From Verrucomicrobiota bacterium (GTDB lineage Bacteria > Verrucomicrobiota > Verrucomicrobiia > Limisphaerales > UBA9464), in the NCBI GenBank assembly GCA_017309115.1, contig JAFLEF010000053.1:1-50488 (forward strand): a stretch of DNA of 50,488 bases, written 5' to 3'. Below the pieces are notes generated by a model. That model saw only the letters and a program-made list of their open reading frames with translations. It searched no databases and was not told the DNA's origin. The translations under genes were made by a program, and so were the position numbers. Of the stretch, positions 34,848-43,603 are shown piece by piece. How positions within the stretch are numbered: position 1 is the first letter of the stretch; each line of letters opens with the position of its first letter.

Positions 34848-36176
34848 GTGACTCCTGTCTCTGATCCCTCTGCGTCCGCCGATGACGTGCCGGGCGTGGT
34901 GGAACATCTCTTCCGCCACGAATCCGGCCGAATGGTGGCCATTCTGACCCGCATCTTTGGCAGCGAACACCTCGGTCTCGCCGAGGACGTGGTTCAGGAC
35001 ACCCTGGGTCGGGCGTTGCAGACCTGGCCGTACCACGGCATTCCAGAGAATCCCGCGGCGTGGATCATGCGCGCTGCGCGGAATCGGGCCCTCGACGTGA
35101 TCCGCCGCGACCGGGTGTTTCAGGACAAGGAGGCCGAAGTCATCCGGCGGATGGAGGATTCCCAGTCCGCCGCAACACGGCCAGACACCGAACCGACCGC
35201 CGTCGCCGATGACCGCTTGAGGCTGATGTTGGTTTGCTGTCATCCGCAGATTCCTGAGGACGCCCAGGCGGCTTTGGCGCTGAGAACCTTGTGCGGCTTC
35301 AGTGTCACCGAAATCAGTCGGGCGTTCCTAACCTCGGAAGCGGCGGTGGCCAAACGCCTCACGCGGGCGCGTCAGAAGATTCGGGAGGCCAGAATTCCGT
35401 TCGAGATTCCCGAAGGAGAGAATCTGCAGGATCGAGTGGAAGGCGTTCGCCGCACCCTCTATCTGTTGTTCAACGAAGGCTACAAAGCTTCCCAAGGAGA
35501 GCGCCTTGTCCGGGAAGAGATCTGTCATGAAGCCATTCGTCTGACCACGTTGTTGGCGGAGCATCCGGTGGGGCGTCAACCGGCGACGGAAGCCTTGCTC
35601 GCGCTAATGCTGCTGAGTGCGGCTCGCTTTCCGGCGCGGTTGGATGCGTCGGGCCGACTGCTGCGTCTGAACGAACAGGACCGGTCGCGCTGGGAGGCAG
35701 CGAAAATTTCCCAGGGCTTGTTCCATTTGATGCGCTCGGCCTCCGGCAACGTGATCTCCGAGTACCATCTACAAGCGGGCATTGCTGCCTGCCACACGGC
35801 AGCTCCGAACTACGACTCCACCGACTGGCGGCAGATTCTATCGTTGTACGATCAGTTGGTGCGGTTGGATCCGTCGCCGGTAGTGGCCCTGAATCGAGCG
35901 GTGGTCGTCGGCAACGTCCACGGCGCGGCGGCGGGTCTGGCGGCGGTTGAGGCGATCCCCCAACGTCGGAAGTTGGACGACTACTACCTTCTGTATGCGG
36001 TGCTGGGCGAGCTCGAGTCCCAGTTGGGGAGGCACGAAGTCGCGGTGCGTCACTTTCGCCGATCCCTCCAATTGGCCGAGCTTCGGTCGGAGCAGACGTT
36101 TCTTCAGCGCCGTCTGGACGATTCCGAGAGTTACCTGGAATCGGCCGACCTCATGGTGCCGCGTCGGACGTCGTAA
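34848..36176 (+). CDS. ECF42-like RNA polymerase sigma factor with TPR C-terminal extension
   Basis: 442 residues from a GTG at 34848. Sigma-2 domain about 18-90 (V-V-Q-D-T-L-G-R-A-L-Q-T-W, A-W-I-M-R-A-A-R-N-R-A-L-D) and sigma-4 about 120-185 (helix-turn-helix F-S-V-T-E-I-S-R-A-F-L). The conserved L-Y-L-L-F-N-E-G-Y and a long helical TPR region (about 190-430) are diagnostic for the ECF42 type, which lacks an anti-sigma factor and is controlled through its TPR tail. No anti-sigma gene is visible. Last in the plus-strand group; convergent with the next gene, 9 bases away. Predicted to drive P1-P3. Confidence 0.9.
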   Translation: MTPVSDPSASADDVPGVVEHLFRHESGRMVAILTRIFGSEHLGLAEDVVQDTLGRALQTWPYHGIPENPAAWIMRAARNRALDVIRRDRVFQDKEAEVIRRMEDSQSAATRPDTEPTAVADDRLRLMLVCCHPQIPEDAQAALALRTLCGFSVTEISRAFLTSEAAVAKRLTRARQKIREARIPFEIPEGENLQDRVEGVRRTLYLLFNEGYKASQGERLVREEICHEAIRLTTLLAEHPVGRQPATEALLALMLLSAARFPARLDASGRLLRLNEQDRSRWEAAKISQGLFHLMRSASGNVISEYHLQAGIAACHTAAPNYDSTDWRQILSLYDQLVRLDPSPVVALNRAVVVGNVHGAAAGLAAVEAIPQRRKLDDYYLLYAVLGELESQLGRHEVAVRHFRRSLQLAELRSEQTFLQRRLDDSESYLESADLMVPRRTS

Positions 36177-36185
36177 TTGATTCCC

Positions 36186-39020
36186 TCACGGTGCCGGCCA
36201 GCGGAGGTGCCGGTGGAGGAAGTCGAAGGTTCCCTTCCCGTGAATGGTGTGGGGACCGACAAAGGTTTCGAGTTCGCAGCGGTCGCCGAGGCCCAAGCGG
36301 GCGGCGTACAGGAAGCGCACTTTGCCGTATTCCCAGAACACGCTTTCGTCGGGAGCCACGCCATCGAAGTGGCCGCGTTCCACCATGAACGGTCGCGGGG
36401 CGATCAACGCGGCCATCTCCGCGTAGTTGAAGGTGCTGCCGAGGTCCCATTCGAAGATCTCGTACTCGCTGCTCCAGGCATAACTGTAACGACCCAAGGT
36501 GCCCGCGGTAGCGGCGTTCTTACCCACCCATTCGTTGAAGTCGGCCGAACAGATCGACAGCACATAGTCCTTCACCAGCGGAGGAATTCGCATGGCTGAC
36601 TTGCCGCCGTAGCTCAGGCCGTAAAAGCCGATGCGGTCGGGATCCACAAAGGGCAGGGTCTGGAGCCAGTCAACGATTTGCTGATGCTGCGGCACGATGG
36701 TGGAGAACAGGGTTTTCTTCAGCGGATAACTCTTTCGCTGCAGCGTGCGGAAGCGGTCGGTGAAGATGTACAGATTCTGCGGCGCGAACGTGATGAAGCC
36801 GTGCTCGGCCAGCTTGGCGGCGAAGTCATGGTAGGCTTCGTGATCTCCGGAAATGATGTCCTGTGGACGCCCTTCGAGTCCGTGCTGACACACCACCACC
36901 GGCCGGCGTTCCCCGGGCTTAAGGTCGCGCGGCACGAGCAGCACGCCGTAGGCAATGACGTCGGGAAAGACATCGAGAACCACTTCGTAACCCACCCACT
37001 TTTCCTCATCATAGGCTTTGCGGGTGCGCGCATTCGCGGGCAACGGAGGAAGGTTGAAGCGGCCGACGACCTCTTCGGCGAAGTAGGTGCGGTACGTTTC
37101 GGCGGTCTGGGCGAAGGCCTCCGGACTCCGGGTGTCGAGCTGCTTCATGAATTCCCGCCGCACTTCCGGGCTATCCACCAACAGACGCTGAGTGTGGCGA
37201 TCCAGTTCCTCCAGTTGACGACGCTGACGTTGAGCGGGGTCTTCCAGGGTGAGGAGAGCCTTGGATGGAGCACCGACGGGTGCCAGGGCGGCAACCGGGC
37301 TCAAGGCCCGCAGAAACGATTTAAGAAATGGCTCGCTGCCGAAGGGGCCGGTGCCATCGCCGCTGACCACCACTTCGAGTGACGGCGCCGAGGCAAGGGG
37401 GCGAACCAGAGACCGCAAACGTTCGGCTTCGGCTTGAACAACGGCGGGATCCGGCGTGGAGATACGTCCCGGAGCCCCACCTCCCTGGCCGGAGATCACC
37501 ACTTCGGGAGCTCGGCTGGCTTCGAGAATCAACGAGCGCGGAGTGATCAGGGAACCGACTTCGGCGTCGCCAAATTGATCAAGTAGGCCGAACACATTCC
37601 GGTCGATCGGCTGATCCCAAAGTGAATTGCGGTTGTCCCAGTAGCCGCTGACGGCTACCGCCTGGAATCGGGAATCAAGGGCGCCAGCGTACAGGGCCAG
37701 CAATCCACCCTCACCCCAGCCGATCACCCCAGTGGGAAGATTTCCTGCGCCTTCCAGTTGGGCTAGCGCGTCGAGTCCGCTGAAGACCTTGTGCAGTTCA
37801 TAGCCGATGATATGCCGGCCGAGTTCGAAGGCGGAACGGAACAGGAACTCCCGGGCGGTGAGCTTCGCCCGGCCGAGATGCGGTCCGTACGAGCGATCGA
37901 TGACCATCGGGATGAGCACCTGACAGCCACTCTCGGCGAGTCGGCGGGCGAATTGGGATTCGAAGGCGACTCCTTCCTGCAATCCCGCCAGTTGTTCCGG
38001 GCTTTGGCTGGCGTCGGGCAGGGCCAGCACCTGGGCCACCGGGGTTCGACCCGTGGGACGCAACAGCAGCCCTTCCCCGTGAACATCGCCAAACGACAAC
38101 CAGCGCACTGCGAGTACGTCATAGCCGGAGCCTCGGCCGACCTGGGCGGGACGTTCGACGGTGGAGATTAGTTCCAGCTGCGGCGACTTCGCTCGGGCAT
38201 CCCGGACGCCCAGGATATGGGCGAGGCGCTGGCGGTTGGTGGCGACCGATGCCAAGTAGGCGGCGGGGGACGAAAAATCCCGGGACCAATGTCGCTGCCG
38301 CTGGGCGACGGATTCCTGGGTTTGCCGCAGAAGGAATCGATCCACCCCGGCCACGAGATTCGAGGCGATGTCGCCGGTCATCGTCAGCGGCGCAGTCCCC
38401 GCGAGGGGAGCGGTATCGAGGGGTTGGCCGAAGCGCGAGCCAGCAGCGGTGGCGAAGGCCCGCGCGAGCAGCAATCGGCTGGCGGGCGTGGAACCTGGAG
38501 GGAGCTGGGCCCACGAGGCGTCATCGCCAGGATGGAAATCCCAGAGCCCGGCCAGCCGCAGGCTTCCGTGGGCGCTGCGGAGTTGGGGAACGACGGCGCC
38601 GAATCCGCCGGCTCCCCCGCCATCCCACACCCGGACCGAGATCAGATTGGCGGCGCCGAAATCGACGAGGTTCGCTGGAACCGGATACCGTCGGACTTCG
38701 CCCGAGGCCGAGCGATACGGCTGGATTGTCCCAGAGCGTCCCACGGGTTGACCGTTGAAGAACGTCTCGTCGCAGTCATCGAGCGAGCCGAGTTCCAGGG
38801 TCAGATCGCTTCCCTTCCAATCCTCGGGCACGACGATCCAGCAGCGGTACCAGGCGAACCCATCCAGCGCGGTCTGAGTGCCGCCGTGGGCCGCCTCCCA
38901 GAATCCAGGGACACGCAGCTTCGCGCTGGCGGGGGTCGAGTCTTCCTGACCGACGCCAATCCCGACTCCGAGGCCGCTCCAAAGAAGAACCCAAGCGAAC
39001 CAACGAACTGTTTGCACCAT
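36186..39020 (-). CDS. Secreted double alpha/beta-hydrolase (acetyl-xylan-esterase-like) protein
   Basis: 944 residues from ATG 39020 (an upstream GTG at 39035 is also in frame). A signal peptide (about 1-25) precedes a jelly-roll sugar-binding domain (about 35-150; G-S-L-D-D-C-D-E-T-F-F-N-G). A first alpha/beta-hydrolase-like domain follows, in which the nucleophile elbow reads G-W-G-E-G-G, with Glu in place of Ser, so it is probably inactive. A second, C-terminal domain (about 690-944) has G-L-S-Y-G-G with Ser803, Asp886 and His927 as a plausible triad. It resembles dienelactone-hydrolase/acetyl-esterase-type enzymes and likely deacylates or hydrolyses sugar esters outside the cell. It is transcribed toward the sigma gene. 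Confidence 0.75.
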   Translation of the reverse strand: MVQTVRWFAWVLLWSGLGVGIGVGQEDSTPASAKLRVPGFWEAAHGGTQTALDGFAWYRCWIVVPEDWKGSDLTLELGSLDDCDETFFNGQPVGRSGTIQPYRSASGEVRRYPVPANLVDFGAANLISVRVWDGGGAGGFGAVVPQLRSAHGSLRLAGLWDFHPGDDASWAQLPPGSTPASRLLLARAFATAAGSRFGQPLDTAPLAGTAPLTMTGDIASNLVAGVDRFLLRQTQESVAQRQRHWSRDFSSPAAYLASVATNRQRLAHILGVRDARAKSPQLELISTVERPAQVGRGSGYDVLAVRWLSFGDVHGEGLLLRPTGRTPVAQVLALPDASQSPEQLAGLQEGVAFESQFARRLAESGCQVLIPMVIDRSYGPHLGRAKLTAREFLFRSAFELGRHIIGYELHKVFSGLDALAQLEGAGNLPTGVIGWGEGGLLALYAGALDSRFQAVAVSGYWDNRNSLWDQPIDRNVFGLLDQFGDAEVGSLITPRSLILEASRAPEVVISGQGGGAPGRISTPDPAVVQAEAERLRSLVRPLASAPSLEVVVSGDGTGPFGSEPFLKSFLRALSPVAALAPVGAPSKALLTLEDPAQRQRRQLEELDRHTQRLLVDSPEVRREFMKQLDTRSPEAFAQTAETYRTYFAEEVVGRFNLPPLPANARTRKAYDEEKWVGYEVVLDVFPDVIAYGVLLVPRDLKPGERRPVVVCQHGLEGRPQDIISGDHEAYHDFAAKLAEHGFITFAPQNLYIFTDRFRTLQRKSYPLKKTLFSTIVPQHQQIVDWLQTLPFVDPDRIGFYGLSYGGKSAMRIPPLVKDYVLSICSADFNEWVGKNAATAGTLGRYSYAWSSEYEIFEWDLGSTFNYAEMAALIAPRPFMVERGHFDGVAPDESVFWEYGKVRFLYAARLGLGDRCELETFVGPHTIHGKGTFDFLHRHLRWPAP

Positions 39021-39172
39021 CAGCCTTGGAGTCACCCGAGAAGCCTCGCTTAGACGAGTTCCCGGGATCGAGCCCGGAATCTCAGTGTCCGCCGATTCCT
39101 GGAAGAGAAACCTAGAGGCTGCGGGGCTTGTGCGTTGACGCTGCCGCGGTAACGGCTTAACCAGCGGGCGTG

Positions 39173-41125
39173 ATGCGTTTTCCCATGTGCCCGATTTGGG
39201 TGCTCGGAGCCCTTTTGTTCCTCGCTGGCTGTGCCCCCCACGGCGTCGAGGCCTTGCGCCAGGGCGACCAGGCGCTGGAACAGGGACGCCCTGAAGAAGC
39301 CGTGCCGCTGTTGGAACAGGCGGTGACGGATCTGCCCAACAATGCCCTGGCTTGGAACCATCTGGGCCTGGCGTATCAGGGCATCGGCCGACCCGAGGAA
39401 GCCCGTAAAGCGTATCTCCGAGCGCTCGAATTCGACCGCAATCTGTTCGACGTCCATTTCAATCTCGGTGCGCTGGAGTTTGAGGCCGGACGTTGGCCCG
39501 AAGCCGAGCGTTCCCTGCGCACGTATCTTGGATTGGAACAGAACCGGACCAATGTCGCGGCTTGGCGGTTGCTCGGTGAAGCCCAACTCGCGACGCAACA
39601 GTTCGACGCCGCCGAACGAACCTTGTCCATCGCGGTCCAGCTCGCTCCGCGGGAAACCAGCCTGCGCAATCGCCTGGGATTGGCCCTGGCCCAAAAGCGG
39701 CGCTGGCGGGATGCCCAGGCTCAATTCACTGAAATCATTCGCCAGGACCCTACCTTTGCCGACGCTCATTTGAACCTCGCGGTAGCCTTGCAGCAGCAGG
39801 GCGATCGACGCGGTTCGCTGGAACGGTATCGGGCCTATCTCGCCTTGAATCCGCCTTCCCCTCAGGCGGAAATCGTTCGTCTGCAAGTTCAGCAATTGGA
39901 TTTGCTGTTGAATCCACCGTCGGTGGTGCTGACCAACGCCACTCTGCCCAAGCCGGCCCCGGTGACCAATGTGGTACGCACCCTGCCGCCGGCGGTGACT
40001 CCTACGAACATCGTTCGAACCGCGCCGACCAATGTCGTTCGCCCGCCTCCAACCAATGTGGTTGTGGCCCCACCCCGGACCACGTCTCCGCCGCCGGTGG
40101 CCCGGATTACCAATGCGGCTCCTCCGGCCGCAGTAGTTCGCGTGGCCACCAATCCTCCCGTGGTTCCGGCGACCAATCCACCGCCGAAGCCGGCGGAACC
40201 GGTTTCACTGCCGCTGGAGGTGGTACGCGTCGAGGAGCCGCTCCAGATTCAAGGCGCCCGGGATGTTTCCCCGGCCGATCGGCGGACGTCTGTTCCGGTC
40301 ACCAACGGGGTCGCTCCTGATCCCGCTGAGGTCGCTGATTCAGCCGAGAAGGCGCCGGCGTCCAATGCGGAGTCCACCACTTCCAGTCGCCGTACCTTCT
40401 GGCAACGAGTCAATCCTGTCGCCTGGGGAAATCCGATGAAGTGGTTCCGCGGCGATGATGACACCAATCGGCCACCTGTCGTTGCGGCCGCACCCGCACC
40501 CACACCCACACCTGCATCGACTCCACTTCGAACTGCGGCTCCCCCACCCGCCACCACGTTGCCGGTACCCGCGCCTACGGCGACGAATGCCGTTGCCGAA
40601 CGTACCCCGGTCCGAACGCCACAACCGAAGCCCGTGGTGGCCCGCTACAAACCTTATCCGATGCCGGCGCTCACCCCGGGTAATCGTGCCGCCGCGGAAG
40701 CCGCTACCCTCCCGGCGACCACCGACCGGCTCACCCAGTGGCAGCGAGCTGTTCAACTCGATCCCTCGTGGTCCGTGGGTTGGCAGCAGTTGGGTCGGCT
40801 GGCCATGGAATCCGGTCGGACCGATCTGGCCCTGATCGCCAGTGAAGCCGCGGTCACGCTGGAACCAAAGTCGGCTCCCGCTCATCAGCTTTTTGCCGCG
40901 GCACTGGCCAAGGCGGGCTATCCGGCGGATGCCGCCGACCAGTTGGAGCAGGCTCTAAGCCTCGCGCCGGGATCGGCTCAGGCCCATCTGGCGCTGGCTG
41001 GAATCTATGCCCGGGACCTGGCGGAACCGGACAAGGCGCGGCCGCACTACGAGCGGGTCCTGATACTGGATCCGCAGCATCCCCAAGCGGCTTCGATCCA
41101 GATCTGGCTGGCATCCCAACCGTGA
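39173..41125 (+). CDS. TPR lipoprotein with a V-T-N-rich linker
   Basis: 650 residues from ATG 39173 (a GTG at 39170 is adjacent). A lipoprotein signal ends L-F-L-A-G-C, placing the acylated Cys about 18-20 residues in. About seven TPR units fill residues 30-235. A low-complexity segment of about 300 residues follows, with P-T-N-V-V-R-x-P-P motifs and Pro/Ala/Thr stretches, and three to four more TPR units close the protein (about 520-645). Expected at the outer membrane as a scaffold; no enzyme domain is visible. It is followed 16 bases later by the next gene, so they may be an operon. Confidence 0.75.
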   Translation: MRFPMCPIWVLGALLFLAGCAPHGVEALRQGDQALEQGRPEEAVPLLEQAVTDLPNNALAWNHLGLAYQGIGRPEEARKAYLRALEFDRNLFDVHFNLGALEFEAGRWPEAERSLRTYLGLEQNRTNVAAWRLLGEAQLATQQFDAAERTLSIAVQLAPRETSLRNRLGLALAQKRRWRDAQAQFTEIIRQDPTFADAHLNLAVALQQQGDRRGSLERYRAYLALNPPSPQAEIVRLQVQQLDLLLNPPSVVLTNATLPKPAPVTNVVRTLPPAVTPTNIVRTAPTNVVRPPPTNVVVAPPRTTSPPPVARITNAAPPAAVVRVATNPPVVPATNPPPKPAEPVSLPLEVVRVEEPLQIQGARDVSPADRRTSVPVTNGVAPDPAEVADSAEKAPASNAESTTSSRRTFWQRVNPVAWGNPMKWFRGDDDTNRPPVVAAAPAPTPTPASTPLRTAAPPPATTLPVPAPTATNAVAERTPVRTPQPKPVVARYKPYPMPALTPGNRAAAEAATLPATTDRLTQWQRAVQLDPSWSVGWQQLGRLAMESGRTDLALIASEAAVTLEPKSAPAHQLFAAALAKAGYPADAADQLEQALSLAPGSAQAHLALAGIYARDLAEPDKARPHYERVLILDPQHPQAASIQIWLASQP

Positions 41126-41141
41126 GTGCGAATAGTTCGAC

Positions 41142-41999
41142 ATGAAGTTCTCGTTCGCCCTCGGCTTGTTCGTCCCGCTGCTGGCATCGGCCCAGGTCTT
41201 GTACGATCCGTCCGCCGGAACTCTGCCGAATGCTCAGAACTGGAGTTATGTTTCCCTTCCCATTGCGGCGTCCCTTTCGGTCACCGAGGGGGCGGCCCAA
41301 CTGAACACCCAGGCACTCTCCGGCATCCTGGCCGGGTTCTCCCGGGTCTCCCCCACGCCGCTGGTGCGTTCCCCGGGCTTCAGTCTTCACTTCGATCTGA
41401 AGGTGCTGGCGGAAGATCACGGCTCCCGGGTCGATCGGGCGGGCGTCTCCGTCACGGTGTTGTCGGCCGATAAGAAGGGGATCGAGCTGGGATTCTGGAC
41501 TGATCGGATCTGGGCCCAATCCGATTCTCCGATGTTCACTCATGCGGAGGAAGCGCTGTGGAACACCGGCGTTACGACCGCCTACGAACTCCGCCTGGTC
41601 GGCGACACTTACACGTTGCTCGCCAATGGGGCCTCGTTGTTGACCGGTGTGGTGCGGGATTACACCTCGTTTGTGGGCACCATCGATCCGTATGAGACGC
41701 CTGACTTCCTATTCTTCGGCGACAACACCACCTCCGCCCGCGGTACATTCGCCTTGGGAACAGTGAAGTTGGTCCCGGTCACCACGCCGCCGCCTACGGT
41801 CAGTATCCGATCCACGGAAGAAGGTCTGGTGATCTCTTGGCCCGCTTCCGAGGTGGTTTGGACGTTGGAGTCCTCGTCCTCGTTGGCTGCGGAAGCAGCC
41901 TGGCAACCTGTTACCGGTTCGGCCGTTTCCAACGGGGTCCGCCAGGAAGTGGCGATCCCCGTTACGGAGTCGCACCAGTTTTTCCGACTGCGACCTTAA
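41142..41999 (+). CDS. Secreted lectin-like beta-sandwich protein with a C-terminal Ig-like domain
   Basis: 285 residues. A short signal peptide (about 1-17, ending A-S-A-Q) is followed by a beta-rich domain (about 20-200). The patterns D-P-S-A-G-T-L-P and S-P-G-F-S-L-H-F-D-L-K-V, with W-T-D-R-I-W and T-A-Y-E-L-R-L-V-G-D, resemble LamG/concanavalin-type choice-of-anchor domains. The final 80 residues carry a W-x-L-E-S-S-S-S-L-x-A-x-x-x-W-x-P-V-T-G motif, the common Ig-like end domain of Verrucomicrobia. No catalytic motif is seen. It closely follows the TPR lipoprotein gene. Function unknown; glycan binding is plausible. Confidence 0.6.
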   Translation: MKFSFALGLFVPLLASAQVLYDPSAGTLPNAQNWSYVSLPIAASLSVTEGAAQLNTQALSGILAGFSRVSPTPLVRSPGFSLHFDLKVLAEDHGSRVDRAGVSVTVLSADKKGIELGFWTDRIWAQSDSPMFTHAEEALWNTGVTTAYELRLVGDTYTLLANGASLLTGVVRDYTSFVGTIDPYETPDFLFFGDNTTSARGTFALGTVKLVPVTTPPPTVSIRSTEEGLVISWPASEVVWTLESSSSLAAEAAWQPVTGSAVSNGVRQEVAIPVTESHQFFRLRP

Positions 42000-42020
42000 C
42001 CGGCGGGCCAGCGGTGCTCC

Positions 42021-43553
42021 TCACGGCACAAACTCCACCCGCCAGTTCACGGTGGGCCATCGTTCATAGCTAACCGGCTGAAACGGTCCGGGTGTGCTGC
42101 GGCCAGCGTCCATCCAGACGAGCAACTGACGCCCCAAGCGCTGCACCACGGCCGGATGTTGGGCAACCACATTGGTCTGTTCCCCGGGATCCACGGCGAG
42201 ATCGTACAATTGGAACTGGTGGAGTGGCGGCTTCGGACCCGGGCTCCACCCGCCGGAATCGGGAGCCAAGAGCAGCTTCCAGGAACCTTCCCGGATCGCA
42301 AACCGACCTTGTATCGAGTGATGCACCAAGCTCCGGGGTCTCCGTTCCTCCCCCAGGAAAGCAGTCAACATGCTGATACTGTCTTCCGCGGCTTCCGGGG
42401 GCAGGGCTACTCCGAGGATCTCAGCGAACGTCGCCAGCAAGTCAACCTGTCCCAGCAACTGGGCGGAGGAACTTCCGGCGGGAATGTGTCCGGGCCAGCG
42501 GGCCAGGAAGGGAACGCGGTGGCCGCCTTCGTAGAGATCGGCTTTGTGTCCGCGAAATCCGGCGCTGGAATCGTGTCCATGGCGACGCAGCGCCGGTAAA
42601 TCCGCCGAAGGCGAGACGCCGTTGTCCGAGGTAAAAATCACCAGAGTGTCCGGAGCCAATCGCTGCCGATCCAGCGCGGCCAGAACGGCTCCTACCGTCG
42701 CGTCCATTTCCGTCACGAAGTCTCCATAGACCCCAACGCCCGTGCGGCCGGCAAACTCTGCTGAGGGTAGAATGGGCGTATGCGGTGAGGCCAACGCCAG
42801 ATACAGGAAGAACGGTTGTCGGGGGTCGGCGCGGCCTTGACGCTCAATAAACTCCACCGCCCGATCCCGGAGTCGGGCTTCGACGTCGCCATGCCGAAAA
42901 TCCGGAGCGAGGGGTCCCGGTCGCCACATGCCCGGACCGGATTGTCCTGCGGTCGAACCGGACGGCGGAGTCTTTACCCGCTGGTTTTCCAGCCACACGT
43001 ACGGCGGCATGTCCAGCGAGGCGCTGAGGCCAAAGAATTCGTCAAATCCATGGTCGGTCGGTCCACCCGACACTGGCAGACTGAAGTCCACATCTTCCTT
43101 GCGTTCGGAACGTTTGGCCCAGGTCAGTCCCAAATGCCATTTGCCGAACATGGCGGTGGTGTATCCCTGTTGCCGAAAGAGTGTGGCCAGCGTCAGTCGC
43201 CCGGGTTCGATCAGCGGTGCATCGTACCCATAGAGCACGTTGTCCTTTAGCCGTCCCCGCCACGAGTAGCGCCCGGTCAGCAAGGCATACCGGCTGGGTG
43301 TGCACACACCCGAAGCCGAGTGGGCATCGGTAAACACCCGGCCTTCCCGCGCCAGACGATCCAGATGGGGTGTCTGCCACGCTGACTGGGGATTCAATGC
43401 GGACACATCGCCGTATCCGAGATCGTCGGCCAGAATCACCACCACGTTGGGACGCTCCGCCGCGGAGATTTCTGGACGCCCGAACGTTCCGGCCAGCAGG
43501 AGTAATCCCAATCGCAACCAACGGAGTCCGAGCGAAGGCGGGGTGAAGGTCAT
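42021..43553 (-). CDS. Formylglycine-dependent sulfatase
   Basis: 510 residues with an N-terminal signal (about 1-32). The catalytic core is an alkaline-phosphatase-fold sulfatase. Asp43-Asp44 of A-D-D-L-G-Y-G-D binds calcium, and Cys84 in C-T-P-S-R is the residue oxidised to formylglycine. L-L-T-G-R-Y follows. D-N-G and G-H-K, in S-D-N-G-V-S-P and G-F-R-G-H-K-A-D-L-Y-E-G-G, supply further metal and substrate contacts. Most similar to arylsulfatase/A-type enzymes acting on sulfated polysaccharides; the sugar is unknown. The formylglycine-generating enzyme is not in the window. The phosphoesterase gene ends 50 bases upstream on the same strand. Confidence 0.93.
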   Translation of the reverse strand: MTFTPPSLGLRWLRLGLLLLAGTFGRPEISAAERPNVVVILADDLGYGDVSALNPQSAWQTPHLDRLAREGRVFTDAHSASGVCTPSRYALLTGRYSWRGRLKDNVLYGYDAPLIEPGRLTLATLFRQQGYTTAMFGKWHLGLTWAKRSERKEDVDFSLPVSGGPTDHGFDEFFGLSASLDMPPYVWLENQRVKTPPSGSTAGQSGPGMWRPGPLAPDFRHGDVEARLRDRAVEFIERQGRADPRQPFFLYLALASPHTPILPSAEFAGRTGVGVYGDFVTEMDATVGAVLAALDRQRLAPDTLVIFTSDNGVSPSADLPALRRHGHDSSAGFRGHKADLYEGGHRVPFLARWPGHIPAGSSSAQLLGQVDLLATFAEILGVALPPEAAEDSISMLTAFLGEERRPRSLVHHSIQGRFAIREGSWKLLLAPDSGGWSPGPKPPLHQFQLYDLAVDPGEQTNVVAQHPAVVQRLGRQLLVWMDAGRSTPGPFQPVSYERWPTVNWRVEFVP

Positions 43554-43603
43554 GGTGAGGAAGAACCGGGTTAGAATCCCGCCGACGCCCGGCTCAGAGC
43601 AAC

